This document shows positions 16,266 through 27,021 of a stretch of 64,000 nt of DNA, one piece after another. The notes under the pieces were generated by a model. That model was given only the letters and a program-made list of their open reading frames with translations. It did no database searches and was not told the DNA's origin. The number at the start of each line of letters is the position of its first letter. Position 1 is the first letter of the stretch. The DNA lies in the NCBI GenBank assembly GCA_019635315.1, contig JAHBZT010000001.1, forward strand, positions 790,001 to 854,000, given 5' to 3'. A program made the translations under genes and the position numbers. The stretch comes from Rubrivivax sp. GTDB lineage: Bacteria > Pseudomonadota > Gammaproteobacteria > Burkholderiales > Burkholderiaceae_C.

Positions 16266-16796
16266 TCAGCCGGGATCCGCGTCGCCGGGCCGCGTGATCG
16301 GCCGCCACATGTGGACCTTGTCCTTGTAGCCGGACGGCGTGGCGATGGCCATCGGTTGTGTACCCCAGGCGCGGAAGCCGGCGCCTTCGTACAGGCGGAT
16401 CGCGGCCTCGTTGCCCGCCGTCACGGTGAGCGTCAGCAGCCGCGTGTGCGGGCGCTGCGCGGCGTGCCGGATCGCGGCGTCCAGCAGCGCGCGGCCGAGC
16501 CCGCGCCCGCGTGCCGCCTCGCGCACGTACATGCCCAGCACCAGCACGTCGTGCCGCGTCCTGGGCTTGGCGGCGTACTCGAGCGCGACGCTGCCCGCGA
16601 GCCGGCCTGCGTCCCAGGCGCCGAAGGCCGCGCTCAGGCCGCCGGGGTCGGCGATGCGCCGCAGCCACCAGGACTCGGGTTCGCGCGCGCGCTCCTCGGC
16701 CGTGGTCGTGAAGGCATCGGCAGACAGCGTGTAGGCCTCCATCATCAGCTCGCGGTAGGCGGCCACGTCGGCGGCGGTGAGCGGGCGCAGCGGCAT
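16266..16796 (-). CDS. GNAT acetyltransferase
   Basis: The protein has 176 residues, beginning MPLRPLTAADVAAYREL. Motif A is YVREAARGRGLGRALLDAAI (RGRGLG), followed by LTLTVTAGNEAAIRLYEGAGF, the usual motif B. It is most like RimI-type N-acetyltransferases of broad specificity, without a diagnostic feature. It heads the minus-strand acetyltransferase group and shares a 106-base divergent intergenic region with the DsbA-fold gene at 16903. An upstream in-frame codon at 16844 would add 16 Arg/Ala-rich residues and seems less likely. Confidence 0.87.
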   Translation of the reverse strand: MPLRPLTAADVAAYRELMMEAYTLSADAFTTTAEERAREPESWWLRRIADPGGLSAAFGAWDAGRLAGSVALEYAAKPRTRHDVLVLGMYVREAARGRGLGRALLDAAIRHAAQRPHTRLLTLTVTAGNEAAIRLYEGAGFRAWGTQPMAIATPSGYKDKVHMWRPITRPGDADPG

Positions 16797-16902
16797 GCAC
16801 GCAGCTTGCCACAGCGCGGGCCGCACCACACGGCCGGCCCGCACTTAGCGCACCGGCTTCGCCCCGATGGACGCTGCGGCCGGGCGCGGCTAAGGTCCGC
16901 CG

Positions 16903-17508
16903 ATGGACAGCGTGATCGACTTCTGGTTCGACTTTTCGAGCCCGTACTCCTACATCGCCAACGAGTGGGTGGACGCCGTCGCGGCGCGCCACGGGCGCAC
17001 GGTGCGGCGCCACGCCATCCTGCTCGGCGCCACCTTCCAGGCCGCCGACCTGAAGCCGCCGGTGGCCTACCCGCTCAAGCGCGAATACGTGCTGCGCGAC
17101 TTCGCACGCTCGGCGCGCTTCGAGGGCCTGCCCTACCAGCCGCCGGCGCAGTTTCCGATCCCCACGCAGAATGCCGCGCGGGTCTTCTGGTGGCTGCAGG
17201 ACACGCAGGGCGCCGCCGCCGCGGCCGACTGGGCGCGCGCCGGCCTGCGCGCGATGTTCACGCGCGGCGTGCCGCTGCACGAGAGCGCGGCGCTGAAGGC
17301 GCTGGCCGTCGAGCAGGGCCTGGACGCCGACGCCGCCGAGGCGGCCTGGAACGACCCCGAGGTCAAGGCGCGACTGAAGCGCGCCAACGACGAGGCCATC
17401 GCCGCCGGCGTCTTCGGCGCGCCCTTCTTCCGCGTCGACGGCGAGCCCTTCTGGGGCAACGACCGCAAGGCGCAGATCGAACGCTGGCTGGCCAGCGGGC
17501 CGTTCTGA
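16903..17508 (+). CDS. 2-hydroxychromene-2-carboxylate isomerase-type DsbA-fold protein
   Basis: The protein has 201 residues and the thioredoxin-like kappa-GST/HCCA isomerase fold. The N-terminus is IDFWFDFSSPYSYIANEWV, where Ser replaces the catalytic Cys of DsbA, as in this family. The C-terminus has DEAIAAGVFGAPFFRVDGEPFWGNDR, the conserved cis-Pro and glutathione-side segment. HCCA isomerases act in naphthalene breakdown with glutathione, but many relatives have unrelated roles. A paralogue lies at 28687. It runs 13 bases ahead of the DinB gene in the same direction. Confidence 0.9.
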   Translation: MDSVIDFWFDFSSPYSYIANEWVDAVAARHGRTVRRHAILLGATFQAADLKPPVAYPLKREYVLRDFARSARFEGLPYQPPAQFPIPTQNAARVFWWLQDTQGAAAAADWARAGLRAMFTRGVPLHESAALKALAVEQGLDADAAEAAWNDPEVKARLKRANDEAIAAGVFGAPFFRVDGEPFWGNDRKAQIERWLASGPF

Positions 17509-17521
17509 GCCGGGCCGCGCG

Positions 17522-18094
17522 ATGGACGCGCTGACGCTGCTGCGCGTGCAGGCCCGCGCCAACCGGCTCGCCAACCACCGGCTGCACGGCGCGTTGGCCG
17601 CGCTGCCGGCACCGGAATTCCACGCGCTGCGCACCGGCTTCTTCCCCAGCCTGGCGGCGACGCTGAACCACATCCTGGAGGTCGACGGCTACTACCTCGG
17701 CGCGCTCGCCGGCGAGCCCGACCTGCGCGGCCACTGGGACCGCTTCATGCCGGCGGCCAGCGTGGCCGAGCTGGCGGTGCGCCAGGCCGCCAGCGACGAG
17801 CGGCTGATCGCCTTCGTCGACGCGCTGGACGCCGCCGGTGCCGAACGCATCGTCGAGATGCCGCGCCGCGACCATGTGCAGCGCGACCGCGCCGCCTTCG
17901 TGCTGCTGCACCTGTTCATGCACCAGACCCACCACCGCGGCCAGGCGCATGCGATGCTGTCGGGCACCGTGGTCGCGCCGCCGCAGCTCGACGAATTCCT
18001 GATGCCCAGCGAGCCGCACCTGCGCGCGGCCGACATGGCGGCGCTGGGCTGGGACGAACGCGCGGTCTACGGGCCGCGGCCGGCGACTCCGTAG
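17522..18094 (+). CDS. DinB-family protein
   Basis: The protein has 190 residues forming a four-helix DinB/YfiT bundle. Likely metal ligands are His in [11 protein letters not shown] and the two His of [15 protein letters not shown], the standard DinB triad. The family includes thiol-dependent transferases and damage-inducible proteins of unknown substrate. It is probably co-transcribed with the isomerase-like gene 13 bases upstream. Its stop codon at 18092-18094 comes just before the palindromic operator of the methylcrotonyl-CoA carboxylase operon. Confidence 0.9.
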   Translation: MDALTLLRVQARANRLANHRLHGALAALPAPEFHALRTGFFPSLAATLNHILEVDGYYLGALAGEPDLRGHWDRFMPAASVAELAVRQAASDERLIAFVDALDAAGAERIVEMPRRDHVQRDRAAFVLLHLFMHQTHHRGQAHAMLSGTVVAPPQLDEFLMPSEPHLRAADMAALGWDERAVYGPRPATP

Positions 18095-18095
18095 A

Positions 18096-18119
18096 ATTGA
18101 CGTTGACGTAAACGTCAAT
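18096..18119. promoter_or_regulatory. palindromic operator, LiuR-like, upstream of mccB
   Basis: This 24-base site reads ATTGACGTT at its left end and AACGTCAAT at its right, and matches its own reverse complement at 22 of 24 positions. It lies 57 bases before the mccB start, between a stop codon and the ribosome-binding site, where an operator would be expected. The shape and the ACGT core resemble the site of the MerR-family regulator LiuR, which controls leucine catabolism in many Proteobacteria. The identity of the regulator is inference, and no liuR gene is in the window. Confidence 0.7.
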
Positions 18120-18176
18120 CGAGACGCCGTCCGCATGCCGCGGCCGGCGCCGCGCCCGCCCCGACCAGGAGACGCG

Positions 18177-19787
18177 ATGCCCGTCCTGCAGAGCAAGCTG
18201 AATACGCGCAGCGAGGCCTTCAAGAGCAGCGAACTGCAGATGCGGCAGCAGCTCGGCGAGCTGAATGCCAGGCTGGCGCAGATCGCGCTGGGCGGCGGCG
18301 AGGCGGCGCGTGAGCGGCACACCGCGCGCGGCAAGCTGCTGCCGCGCGAGCGCGTCGAGCGGCTGCTGGACCCGGACACGCCCTTCCTTGAGATCGCGCC
18401 GCTGGCCGGGCTGGACCTGTACGACAACGCGGCGCCGGGCGGCGGCCTGATCGCCGGCATCGGCCGCGTCGCCGGCGTCGAGTGCGTGATCGTCTGCAAC
18501 GACGCCACCGTCAAGGGCGGCACCTACTACCCGGTCACGGTCAAGAAGCACCTGCGCGCGCAGGAGATCGCGCGCGAAAACCGCCTGCCCTGCATCTACC
18601 TGGTGGACAGCGGCGGCGCCAACCTGCCCAACCAGGACGACGTCTTCCCCGACCGCGAGCACTTCGGCCGCATCTTCTACAACCAGGCCAACCTCAGCGC
18701 GCAGGGCGTGCCGCAGATCGCGGTCGTGATGGGCTCGTGCACCGCCGGCGGCGCCTACGTGCCGGCGATGAGCGACGAGACCATCATCGTCAAGAACCAG
18801 GGCACCATCTTCCTGGGCGGCCCGCCGCTGGTGAAGGCCGCCATCGGCGAGGTCGTCAGTGCCGAGGACCTGGGCGGCGGTGACGTGCACACGCGGCTGT
18901 CCGGCGTGGCCGACCACCTGGCCGAGAACGACATGCACGCGCTGGCGCTGGCGCGCGGCGTGGTCGGCAACCTCAACTGGGTCAAGCCGCAGCCGCTGCG
19001 CCTGCAGCCGCCGCGGCCGCCGCTGTACGACCCGGTGGAACTGCACGGCGTGATCCCGACCGACGCGCGCAAGCCCTACGACGTGCGCGAGGTCATCGCG
19101 CGCATCGTCGACGGCAGCGAGTTCGACGAGTTCAAGGCGCGCTACGGCAGCACGCTGGTCACCGGCTTCGCGCACATCGAGGGCATGCCTGTGGGCATCG
19201 TCGCCAACAACGGCGTGCTCTTCAGCGAGAGCGCGATGAAGGGCGCGCACTTCATCGAGCTGTGCTGCCAGCGCCGCGTGCCGCTGGTCTTCCTGCAGAA
19301 CATCACCGGCTTCATGGTCGGCCGCAAGTACGAGGCCGAGGGCATCGCCAAGCATGGCGCCAAGATGGTCACCGCGGTCGCCACCGCGACGGTGCCCAAG
19401 TTCACCGTCATCATCGGCGGCAGCTTCGGCGCTGGCAACTACGGCATGTGCGGCCGCGCCTACAGCCCGCGCTTCCTGTGGATGTGGCCCAACGCGCGCA
19501 TCGGCGTGATGGGCGGCGAGCAGGCCGCCAGCGTGCTGGCCACCGTCAAGCGCGACGGCATCGAGGCCCGGGGCGGGCAGTGGAGCGCCGAGCAGGAGGC
19601 CGCGTTCAAGCAGCCCATCCTGGACCAGTTCGCGCACCAGTCGCACCCCTTCTACGCCAGTGCGCGGCTGTGGGACGACGGCGTCATCGACCCCGCGGAC
19701 ACGCGGCGCGTGCTGGCGCTGGGCCTGAGCGCCAGCCTCAATGCGCCGATCCCCGAGCGGCCGGCCTTCGGCGTCTTCCGCATGTGA
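18177..19787 (+). CDS. mccB: methylcrotonyl-CoA carboxylase carboxyltransferase subunit
   Basis: This subunit transfers CO2 from carboxybiotin to 3-methylcrotonyl-CoA in leucine/isovalerate breakdown. The protein has 536 residues, the usual length. The N-terminus [17 protein letters not shown] is typical of bacterial MccB/LiuB. Conserved stretches include [56 protein letters not shown] and [20 protein letters not shown], which together distinguish it from propionyl- and acetyl-CoA carboxylases. AGGAG at 18167-18171 supports the ATG at 18177. Its stop overlaps the GTG start of the acyl-CoA dehydrogenase. The partner subunit is MccA at 24240. Confidence 0.96.
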   Translation: MPVLQSKLNTRSEAFKSSELQMRQQLGELNARLAQIALGGGEAARERHTARGKLLPRERVERLLDPDTPFLEIAPLAGLDLYDNAAPGGGLIAGIGRVAGVECVIVCNDATVKGGTYYPVTVKKHLRAQEIARENRLPCIYLVDSGGANLPNQDDVFPDREHFGRIFYNQANLSAQGVPQIAVVMGSCTAGGAYVPAMSDETIIVKNQGTIFLGGPPLVKAAIGEVVSAEDLGGGDVHTRLSGVADHLAENDMHALALARGVVGNLNWVKPQPLRLQPPRPPLYDPVELHGVIPTDARKPYDVREVIARIVDGSEFDEFKARYGSTLVTGFAHIEGMPVGIVANNGVLFSESAMKGAHFIELCCQRRVPLVFLQNITGFMVGRKYEAEGIAKHGAKMVTAVATATVPKFTVIIGGSFGAGNYGMCGRAYSPRFLWMWPNARIGVMGGEQAASVLATVKRDGIEARGGQWSAEQEAAFKQPILDQFAHQSHPFYASARLWDDGVIDPADTRRVLALGLSASLNAPIPERPAFGVFRM

Positions 19788-20929
19788 GCACCGCCTTGCG
19801 CAACGCCTACCTGAGCCCCGAGCACGAGTTGCTGCGCGAGCAGGTCGCGCGCTTCGTCGCGCGCGAGGTCGAGCCGCATGCCGCGGCCTGGGAACGCGAG
19901 GGCATGGTGCCGCGCGAGGTGCTGCGCCGCATGGGCGCGGCCGGCTTCTTCGGCCTGATGTACGAGGGCGCCTACGGCGGCGGCGACGCCGACGCGCTGA
20001 CCAACCTGGCGTTCGCCGACGCGCTGGCCGACTGCACCTACGGCGGCTTCGTGATCACCGTGCTCGTGCACACCGACATGGCCAGCCCGCACCTGCACCA
20101 CGGCGGCTCGCCGGCGCAGAAGGCGCGCTGGATGCCGGGCATCTGCCGCGGCGAGGTCATCACCGCGGTGGCGATCACCGAGCCCGGCGCGGGCTCGGAC
20201 GTCGCCGGCATCCGCACCACCGCGCGGCGCGACGGTGGGCACTGGGTGATCGACGGCAGCAAGCTGTTCATCACGAACGGCGTGCACGCGGATCTCTATT
20301 TCGTCGCCGCACGCACCGGGCCGGGCAAGCGCGACATCTCCATCCTCGCGGTCGAGAAGGGCACGCCCGGCTTCACGGTCGGCCGCCAGCTCGACAAGAC
20401 CGGCTGGCGCAGCAGCGACACCGCCGAGCTGCACTTCGACGGCTGCCGCGTGCCGGCCGACCACCTGCTGGGCCAGGAACACCGCGGCTTCTACGCGGTG
20501 ATGAAGAATTTCCAGACCGAGCGCATCGCGCTGGCGGCGATGGCGGTCGGCCACTGCCGGCAGGCCCTGCGCCTGGCGCTGGAGCATGTGCGCACGCGCG
20601 AGGCCTTCGGCGCGCCGCTGTGGGACAAGCAGGCGGTGCGCCAGCGGCTGGCGATGTGCGACGCGAAGACGCGCGCCGCCGAGGCCTACATGTGGCACTG
20701 CGCGTGGCGGGTGACCCAGGGGCACGAGATCGTGCAGGACGTGTCGCTGCTCAAGGCGCTGACCGGCGAGCTGGTCAACGAGGTCACGGCGACCGCGCAG
20801 CAGTTTCACGGCGGCATGGGTTTCATGACCGGCACGCCGGTGGAGCGCCTGTGGCGCGACGCGCGCGTGCTGGCCATCGGCGGCGGGGCCAGCGAGGTGA
20901 TGCTGGACGAGGCCGCGAAGCGCTACTGA
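19784..20929 (+). CDS. acyl-CoA dehydrogenase
   Basis: The protein has 381 residues with a GTG start (GTGA overlap with the mccB stop). The fold is a typical [19 protein letters not shown] binds flavin, [17 protein letters not shown] follows, and the C-terminus has [22 protein letters not shown]. The residue equivalent to the MCAD catalytic Glu is Gly (AIGGGASEV). The base is therefore more likely the Glu of [13 protein letters not shown], as in isovaleryl- and long-chain dehydrogenases. Its place between mccB and the hydratase fits isovaleryl-CoA or a related branched substrate, but it lacks the full isovaleryl-CoA dehydrogenase signature, so substrate identity is open. Confidence 0.88.
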   Translation: MSTALRNAYLSPEHELLREQVARFVAREVEPHAAAWEREGMVPREVLRRMGAAGFFGLMYEGAYGGGDADALTNLAFADALADCTYGGFVITVLVHTDMASPHLHHGGSPAQKARWMPGICRGEVITAVAITEPGAGSDVAGIRTTARRDGGHWVIDGSKLFITNGVHADLYFVAARTGPGKRDISILAVEKGTPGFTVGRQLDKTGWRSSDTAELHFDGCRVPADHLLGQEHRGFYAVMKNFQTERIALAAMAVGHCRQALRLALEHVRTREAFGAPLWDKQAVRQRLAMCDAKTRAAEAYMWHCAWRVTQGHEIVQDVSLLKALTGELVNEVTATAQQFHGGMGFMTGTPVERLWRDARVLAIGGGASEVMLDEAAKRY

Positions 20930-20943
20930 AGGCGAACCGCACG

Positions 20944-21999
20944 ATGGCCGACGACGACCGCCTGACGATCCGCCCGCTGGCCGCGCGCGATTCCTTCGAC
21001 GCGCTGACCGCGCTGCTGCACCGCGCCTACGCGCCGCTGGCCCGGCAGGGCCTGAACTTCACGGCCGCGGCGCAGGACGTGGAGACCACGCGCCGGCGCG
21101 CCGCCGAGGGCCGCTGCCTGGTCGCCGAACGCGACGGCGAGATCGTCGGCACCGTGACCGTCAGCGGCCCCTACGGCGCCGACGAGGCGCCGTGGACGGC
21201 CGGCGTGCCCTGGTTCCGCGACCGCGACACCGCGCACTTCCACCAGTTTGCCGTCGACCCGGGCCTGCAGCGCCAGGGCCTGGGCCGGCGCCTGGTGCAG
21301 GCTTGCGAGCAGTGGGCGCACGAGCATGGCTTCAAGCGCATGGCGCTGGACACCGCCGAGCCGGCGCGTGCGCTGCGCGCGCTGTACCGTCGGCTGGGTT
21401 ATGCCGAAGTCGGCCAGGTGCAGTGGGAAGGCAAGCACTACCGCAGCGTGATCATGCTCAAGTCGCTGGATCACGACCCGGCGGGCCAGCCGCTGCGCGA
21501 GCAGCTGCAGACGATGGCGCGCTACCACCTGTGGGCGACGCGGCGGCTGCTGTCGGCCGTCGACGCGCTGTCCGAGCCCGACTACCGGCGCGAGGTCGGG
21601 CTCTTCTTCAAGAGCGTGCACGGCACGCTGAACCACCTGCTGGTCGCCGAGCAGATGCTCTGGCTGCGCCGCTTCGCCGAGGGGCATTCGCCGGTGGTCC
21701 CTCTGGATGCCGAGATCGAGCCCGACCGCGCGCGGCTGCGCGAGCGCCTGCTCGAGGGCGCACTGGCCTGGCCGGCGCTGCTGGAGGTATGGCCGCAGGA
21801 GCGGCTGCTGGGCGTGCTGCGCTACCAGCGGCTGAACGGCCAGGCCGTCGAGCTGCCGTTCGCGGCGACGCTGGCGCATGTCTTCAACCACGCCACGCAC
21901 CACCGCGGCCAGCTCAGCGCGGCGCTGACCGCGATGGGCCACCGCTGCCCGGAGCTGGACCTCGTCTACATGCTGCAGGAGGAGGCGTCCCCGACATGA
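20944..21999 (+). CDS. GNAT acetyltransferase fused to a DinB domain
   Basis: This single 351-residue frame holds two enzymes' folds. Residues 1-175 are a GNAT domain with FHQFAVDPGLQRQGLGRRLV (acetyl-CoA loop QRQGLG) and LYRRLGYAEV. Residues 185-345 are a DinB four-helix bundle with metal-ligand candidates in HGTLNHLLVAEQML and FNHATHHRGQLSAAL. The junction (VIMLKSLDHDPAGQPLREQL) contains no stop or frameshift. Domains of both kinds occur as separate genes nearby. The gene sits in the mcc operon, 14 bases after the dehydrogenase, and overlaps the hydratase start (ATGA). Substrate unknown. Confidence 0.88.
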   Translation: MADDDRLTIRPLAARDSFDALTALLHRAYAPLARQGLNFTAAAQDVETTRRRAAEGRCLVAERDGEIVGTVTVSGPYGADEAPWTAGVPWFRDRDTAHFHQFAVDPGLQRQGLGRRLVQACEQWAHEHGFKRMALDTAEPARALRALYRRLGYAEVGQVQWEGKHYRSVIMLKSLDHDPAGQPLREQLQTMARYHLWATRRLLSAVDALSEPDYRREVGLFFKSVHGTLNHLLVAEQMLWLRRFAEGHSPVVPLDAEIEPDRARLRERLLEGALAWPALLEVWPQERLLGVLRYQRLNGQAVELPFAATLAHVFNHATHHRGQLSAALTAMGHRCPELDLVYMLQEEASPT

Positions 22000-22781
22000 G
22001 CGCGACGCTGGAACTGACCCGCCGCTCGGCCCATGTCGCCGAGGTCTGGCTCAACCGGCCCGAGGTGCGCAACGCCTTCAACGACGGCGTGATCGCCGAG
22101 CTCACCGAGGCCTTCCGCACGCTGGGCGCCGACCCCGACCTGCGCGTGATCGTGCTCGGCGGCCGCGGCAAGGCCTTCTGTGCCGGCGCCGACCTGAACT
22201 GGATGCGCTCGATGGCCGGCTACGACTGGCAGGCCAACCGCGACGACGCTGCGCGACTCGCCGACATGCTGTGGACGCTGTGGAGCTGCCCGCTGCCGGT
22301 GGTCGGCCGCGTGCACGGCGACTGCTACGCCGGCGGGCTGGGGCTGGCCGCGGCCTGCGATGTGCTGGTCGCCGCCGAGGGCGTGCAGTTCTGCCTCAGC
22401 GAGGCGCGGCTGGGGCTGCTGCCGGCGACCATCGGCCCCTACGTCGTGCGCGCGCTGGGCGAGCAGGCGTCGCGCCGCTTTTTCGCGACCGCCGAGCGCT
22501 TCGACGCCGCGACCGCACACCGCCTGGGCTTCGTGCACGAGCTGGTGGCGCCCGAGGCGCTGGACGCCAAGGTGGCCGAGATCGTCGCCACGCTGGTGGC
22601 CAACGGCCCGGCGGCGGTCAAGGCCTGCAAGCAGCTGGTGAAGGACGTCGCCGGCCGCGCGATCGACGCCGCGCTGCGCGAGAACACGGCGCGGCGCATC
22701 GCCGACATCCGCTCCAGCGCCGAGGGCCGCGAGGGCGTGGTCGCCTTCCTGGGCAAGCGCGAACCCTCGTGGCGCGCCTGA
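21996..22781 (+). CDS. liuC: methylglutaconyl-CoA hydratase (enoyl-CoA hydratase family)
   Basis: The protein has 261 residues and a crotonase fold. FCAGADLNWMRSMA forms the oxyanion hole, and FCLSEARLGLLPATIGPYV supplies the second catalytic Glu. The first crotonase Glu position is Gly (YAGGLGLAAACD), as in bacterial LiuC proteins. The expected reaction is hydration of 3-methylglutaconyl-CoA to HMG-CoA, directly after the MccAB step and before the lyase at 27022. AGGAGGAGG at 21977-21985 is a strong ribosome-binding site. The start overlaps the GNAT-DinB stop by four bases. Confidence 0.88.
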   Translation: MSATLELTRRSAHVAEVWLNRPEVRNAFNDGVIAELTEAFRTLGADPDLRVIVLGGRGKAFCAGADLNWMRSMAGYDWQANRDDAARLADMLWTLWSCPLPVVGRVHGDCYAGGLGLAAACDVLVAAEGVQFCLSEARLGLLPATIGPYVVRALGEQASRRFFATAERFDAATAHRLGFVHELVAPEALDAKVAEIVATLVANGPAAVKACKQLVKDVAGRAIDAALRENTARRIADIRSSAEGREGVVAFLGKREPSWRA

Positions 22782-22797
22782 CGACGCCGCACGCCGC

Positions 22798-23421
22798 ATG
22801 GACCTCGCGCATGTCGACATGACGCTGCCGCAGCTCGCGGCGCTGGCCGCGGCGCTGGGCTGGGCCAGCGGCATGCGGCTGTATGCGGTGGTTTTCCTGA
22901 CCGGGGCCGCCGGCTACCTGGGCTGGGTCACGCTGCCGGCGGGACTGCAGCTGCTGCAGCACCCGCTGGTGCTGGGTGCCAGCGGCCTGATGGTCGCGGT
23001 GGAGTTCTTCGCCGACAAGATCCCCGGGCTGGATACGCTGTGGGATGCGGTGCACACCTTCATCCGCATCCCCGCCGGCGCGGCGCTGGCGGCCGGCGTC
23101 TTCGGCGGGGACCAGGCGAGCTGGGCCGTCGTTGCCGGGCTGATGGGCGGCGCGCTGGCCGCCACCGCGCACACCGCCAAGGCGACCACGCGGGCGGCGG
23201 TCAACACCTCGCCGGAGCCGTTCTCCAACATCGGCCTGTCGCTGCTGGGCGACGCCGCGGTGCCGCTGCTGCTGTGGCTGGCCTGGGAGCACCCGTTCGT
23301 CTTCTGGCCGCTGCTCGCGCTGGGCATCGTGCTGGCGCTGGTGCTGATCGTCGTGCTGCTGCGCTTTCTGCGCGCGCTGGTGCGGCGCTTTCTGCCGGCG
23401 GCGCCGTCGGCGACGGCCTGA
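22798..23421 (+). CDS. DUF4126 membrane protein
   Basis: The protein has 207 residues and about five membrane helices. GWASGMRLYAVVFLTGAAGYLG near the N-terminus and the central EFFADKIPGLDTLWDAVHTFIRIPAGA are the DUF4126 signature. TKATTRAAVNTSPEPFSN-type sequence follows (here AKATTRAAVNTSPEPFSNIG). Family function is unknown. It follows the hydratase by 16 bases in the same direction, so it may be the last gene of the first part of the liu operon before the 550-bp repeat. Confidence 0.88.
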   Translation: MDLAHVDMTLPQLAALAAALGWASGMRLYAVVFLTGAAGYLGWVTLPAGLQLLQHPLVLGASGLMVAVEFFADKIPGLDTLWDAVHTFIRIPAGAALAAGVFGGDQASWAVVAGLMGGALAATAHTAKATTRAAVNTSPEPFSNIGLSLLGDAAVPLLLWLAWEHPFVFWPLLALGIVLALVLIVVLLRFLRALVRRFLPAAPSATA

Positions 23422-23567
23422 GTTGCGCATGCCATGGTCGTGCAGCGCCTGTACGGTGCCTCGTGAGGCGCGGAGCATGGCAGTGAGGTGCGCGTCGCCA
23501 AAGGCCGCTTTCGGTGCATTGCGGACGTCCGGCCCGGGCTTGCTTGTCTGCGCTTTGCTGTCGTTTC

Positions 23568-24117
23568 TTCGGACTGCAGGCGCCAGCGCATCGCGCCAGG
23601 CGGTACCCGCTGCCGGCTCAGGGTTCCGCGCCCACCGCCTGCGGCGGTGGGTTCCCTGCGCTGCTCGCCTCGGGGTCGCGCCGCCCAACTCACTTCGCTC
23701 GCTGCGCTCGCTTCGTTCGGACACCGGCGGCGAGTCAGTTGTCGAGGCGCGCACTGCGTGCGCGCCGACCCCGAAGCTGCGCTGCTCGGCGCTCCACACA
23801 TCGCCGGCCGCGGGTACCGCCTGGCGCGAAGGCCACCGACAGTGGCATGCGACCTGGTGGAACGCCACTGCTGTGTCGCGAAGCCGCGTGGGGGCAGCCC
23901 GCGGCGCCCATGGGAGGCGCCGAGAAGCGCAGGACGCTTGGCCGCGCGCGCAGCGCGCCTCCAAGACTGACTCGCCGCCGATGTCCGAACGAAGCGAACG
24001 AAGTGAGCGAAGTGAGTTGGCGGCGGGCCAAGCGTTCGAGCATCGCAGGGCAGTCGGCGCGCAGCGCCGACCGCCGGACTCTGGGCGCTGCGGGCTGCCC
24101 CCACGCGGCTTCGCTGC
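23568..24117 (+). repeat. 550-bp structured intergenic repeat, copy A
   Basis: This copy fills most of the 818-base gap between the DUF4126 gene and mccA and holds no credible gene. It aligns without any net gap to 37111-37660 in the same orientation, with only scattered differences. It is built of nested inverted pairs: 23592-23610 with 23810-23828 (19 bases, perfect), 23686-23741 with 23964-24019 (56 bases, 50 matching), and 23878-23902 with 24090-24114 (25 bases, perfect). The rest of the gap (23422-23567 and 24118-24239) shows nothing recognisable except the mccA ribosome-binding site. Open frames through it on both strands are by-products of GC content. Confidence 0.92.
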
Positions 24118-24239
24118 GCCAGTGTCGGCAGGCACGCGCGGCGCACCGCCGCGAGTGTCGGCAATGCGCCGCAAGCCGCCAGTCAACCCGCCCAGACATA
24201 GACCGTCCGCGACACCGGTCGCGCGCAGGAGCCCCTGAG

Positions 24240-26267
<2,028 letters not shown>

Positions 26268-26343
26268 CCGGCGAGGCGGGTGCCGGGCTGGCTGCACGAA
26301 GCGCAGCCGCCGCCGCCACGGGCGATCCGGCCGCAGGCCGCGG

Positions 26344-26829
26344 CTATTTGTCCAGCCAGCGCGTCGGCGACAGCCAGCGCCGCGTGCGCGGGCGCGCCGG
26401 AGCCGGTGCGCCGTCGAAGTCGGACGCGCCGCCGAACAGCGAATTGAAGAAGCGCGACGGGCTGAAGCGGCTGTCGCCGGCGCGCCGGCCGCCCGGCGGC
26501 AGGGTCTCGCCAGCGGGCAGCGACTCCATCGGCAGCGACTCCGCGGGCAGCGAATCGGCCGGCAGCGAGTCCGCGGCGGCAGCCGACGGCGCGGCGGTGC
26601 GGCGGCGCGGCGTGGCAGGGTTCTCCGCCGGCGGCGGGGCCGCGGCGGCACGGAACTGGCGCGCCAGCGAGGCCAGTTCGCTGCCCGGCATCGCGTCGCA
26701 GACGAGCAGCACGTCGCGCACGTACAGCGGCTCGGCGAGCATGCGGTATGCGTCGATGCCCTGGCCGAGCTCGCGCTGCAGCAGCCCGTCCATCTGCTCG
26801 GCGATCTGCAGGCAAAGACCCTTGTCCAT
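26344..26829 (-). CDS. hypothetical protein with SLPxE repeats
   Basis: The protein has 161 residues. An N-terminal helical part, MDKGLCLQIAEQMDGLLQRE, continues to DVLLVCDAMPGSELASLARQ. It is followed by a disordered Ala/Pro region with a short tandem peptide repeat (DSLPADSLPAESLPMESLPA), then FSPSRFFNSLFGGA and a basic end WLSPTRWLDK. I do not recognise a function. It is convergent with mccA and divergent from the HMG-CoA lyase gene. The conserved-looking N-terminus and end suggest a real protein; the low-complexity middle probably varies in length. Confidence 0.7.
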   Translation of the reverse strand: MDKGLCLQIAEQMDGLLQRELGQGIDAYRMLAEPLYVRDVLLVCDAMPGSELASLARQFRAAAAPPPAENPATPRRRTAAPSAAAADSLPADSLPAESLPMESLPAGETLPPGGRRAGDSRFSPSRFFNSLFGGASDFDGAPAPARPRTRRWLSPTRWLDK

Positions 26830-27021
26830 CACGCGGCCCGGCGCCTGGGGAGACGGCGCACTTCCAGGGCACCGAGTGTGCCCGCGAAGCCCGCGCCGCA
26901 CCATCCCCACAACGCTTGTCCCTGCACGGCGCCGTGGCCGGGGCTTGTGTAACCTGTCACGTCCGGCTGCGCCGGCCGCTGCCCGCGGCGGACGGCCGGT
27001 CACCGCCCTCGGAGCCCGCCC

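Noticed and set aside
16903-17508. Naphthalene-degradation assignment for the two isomerase-like genes
   Set aside because: No ring dioxygenase or other nah gene is near; the family is much broader than its named member.
23422-24239. Open frames on both strands through the gap upstream of mccA
   Set aside because: They are shared with the second repeat copy, differ in start and frame, and consist of Arg/Ser/Ala-rich sequence. Absence of stops reflects GC content.
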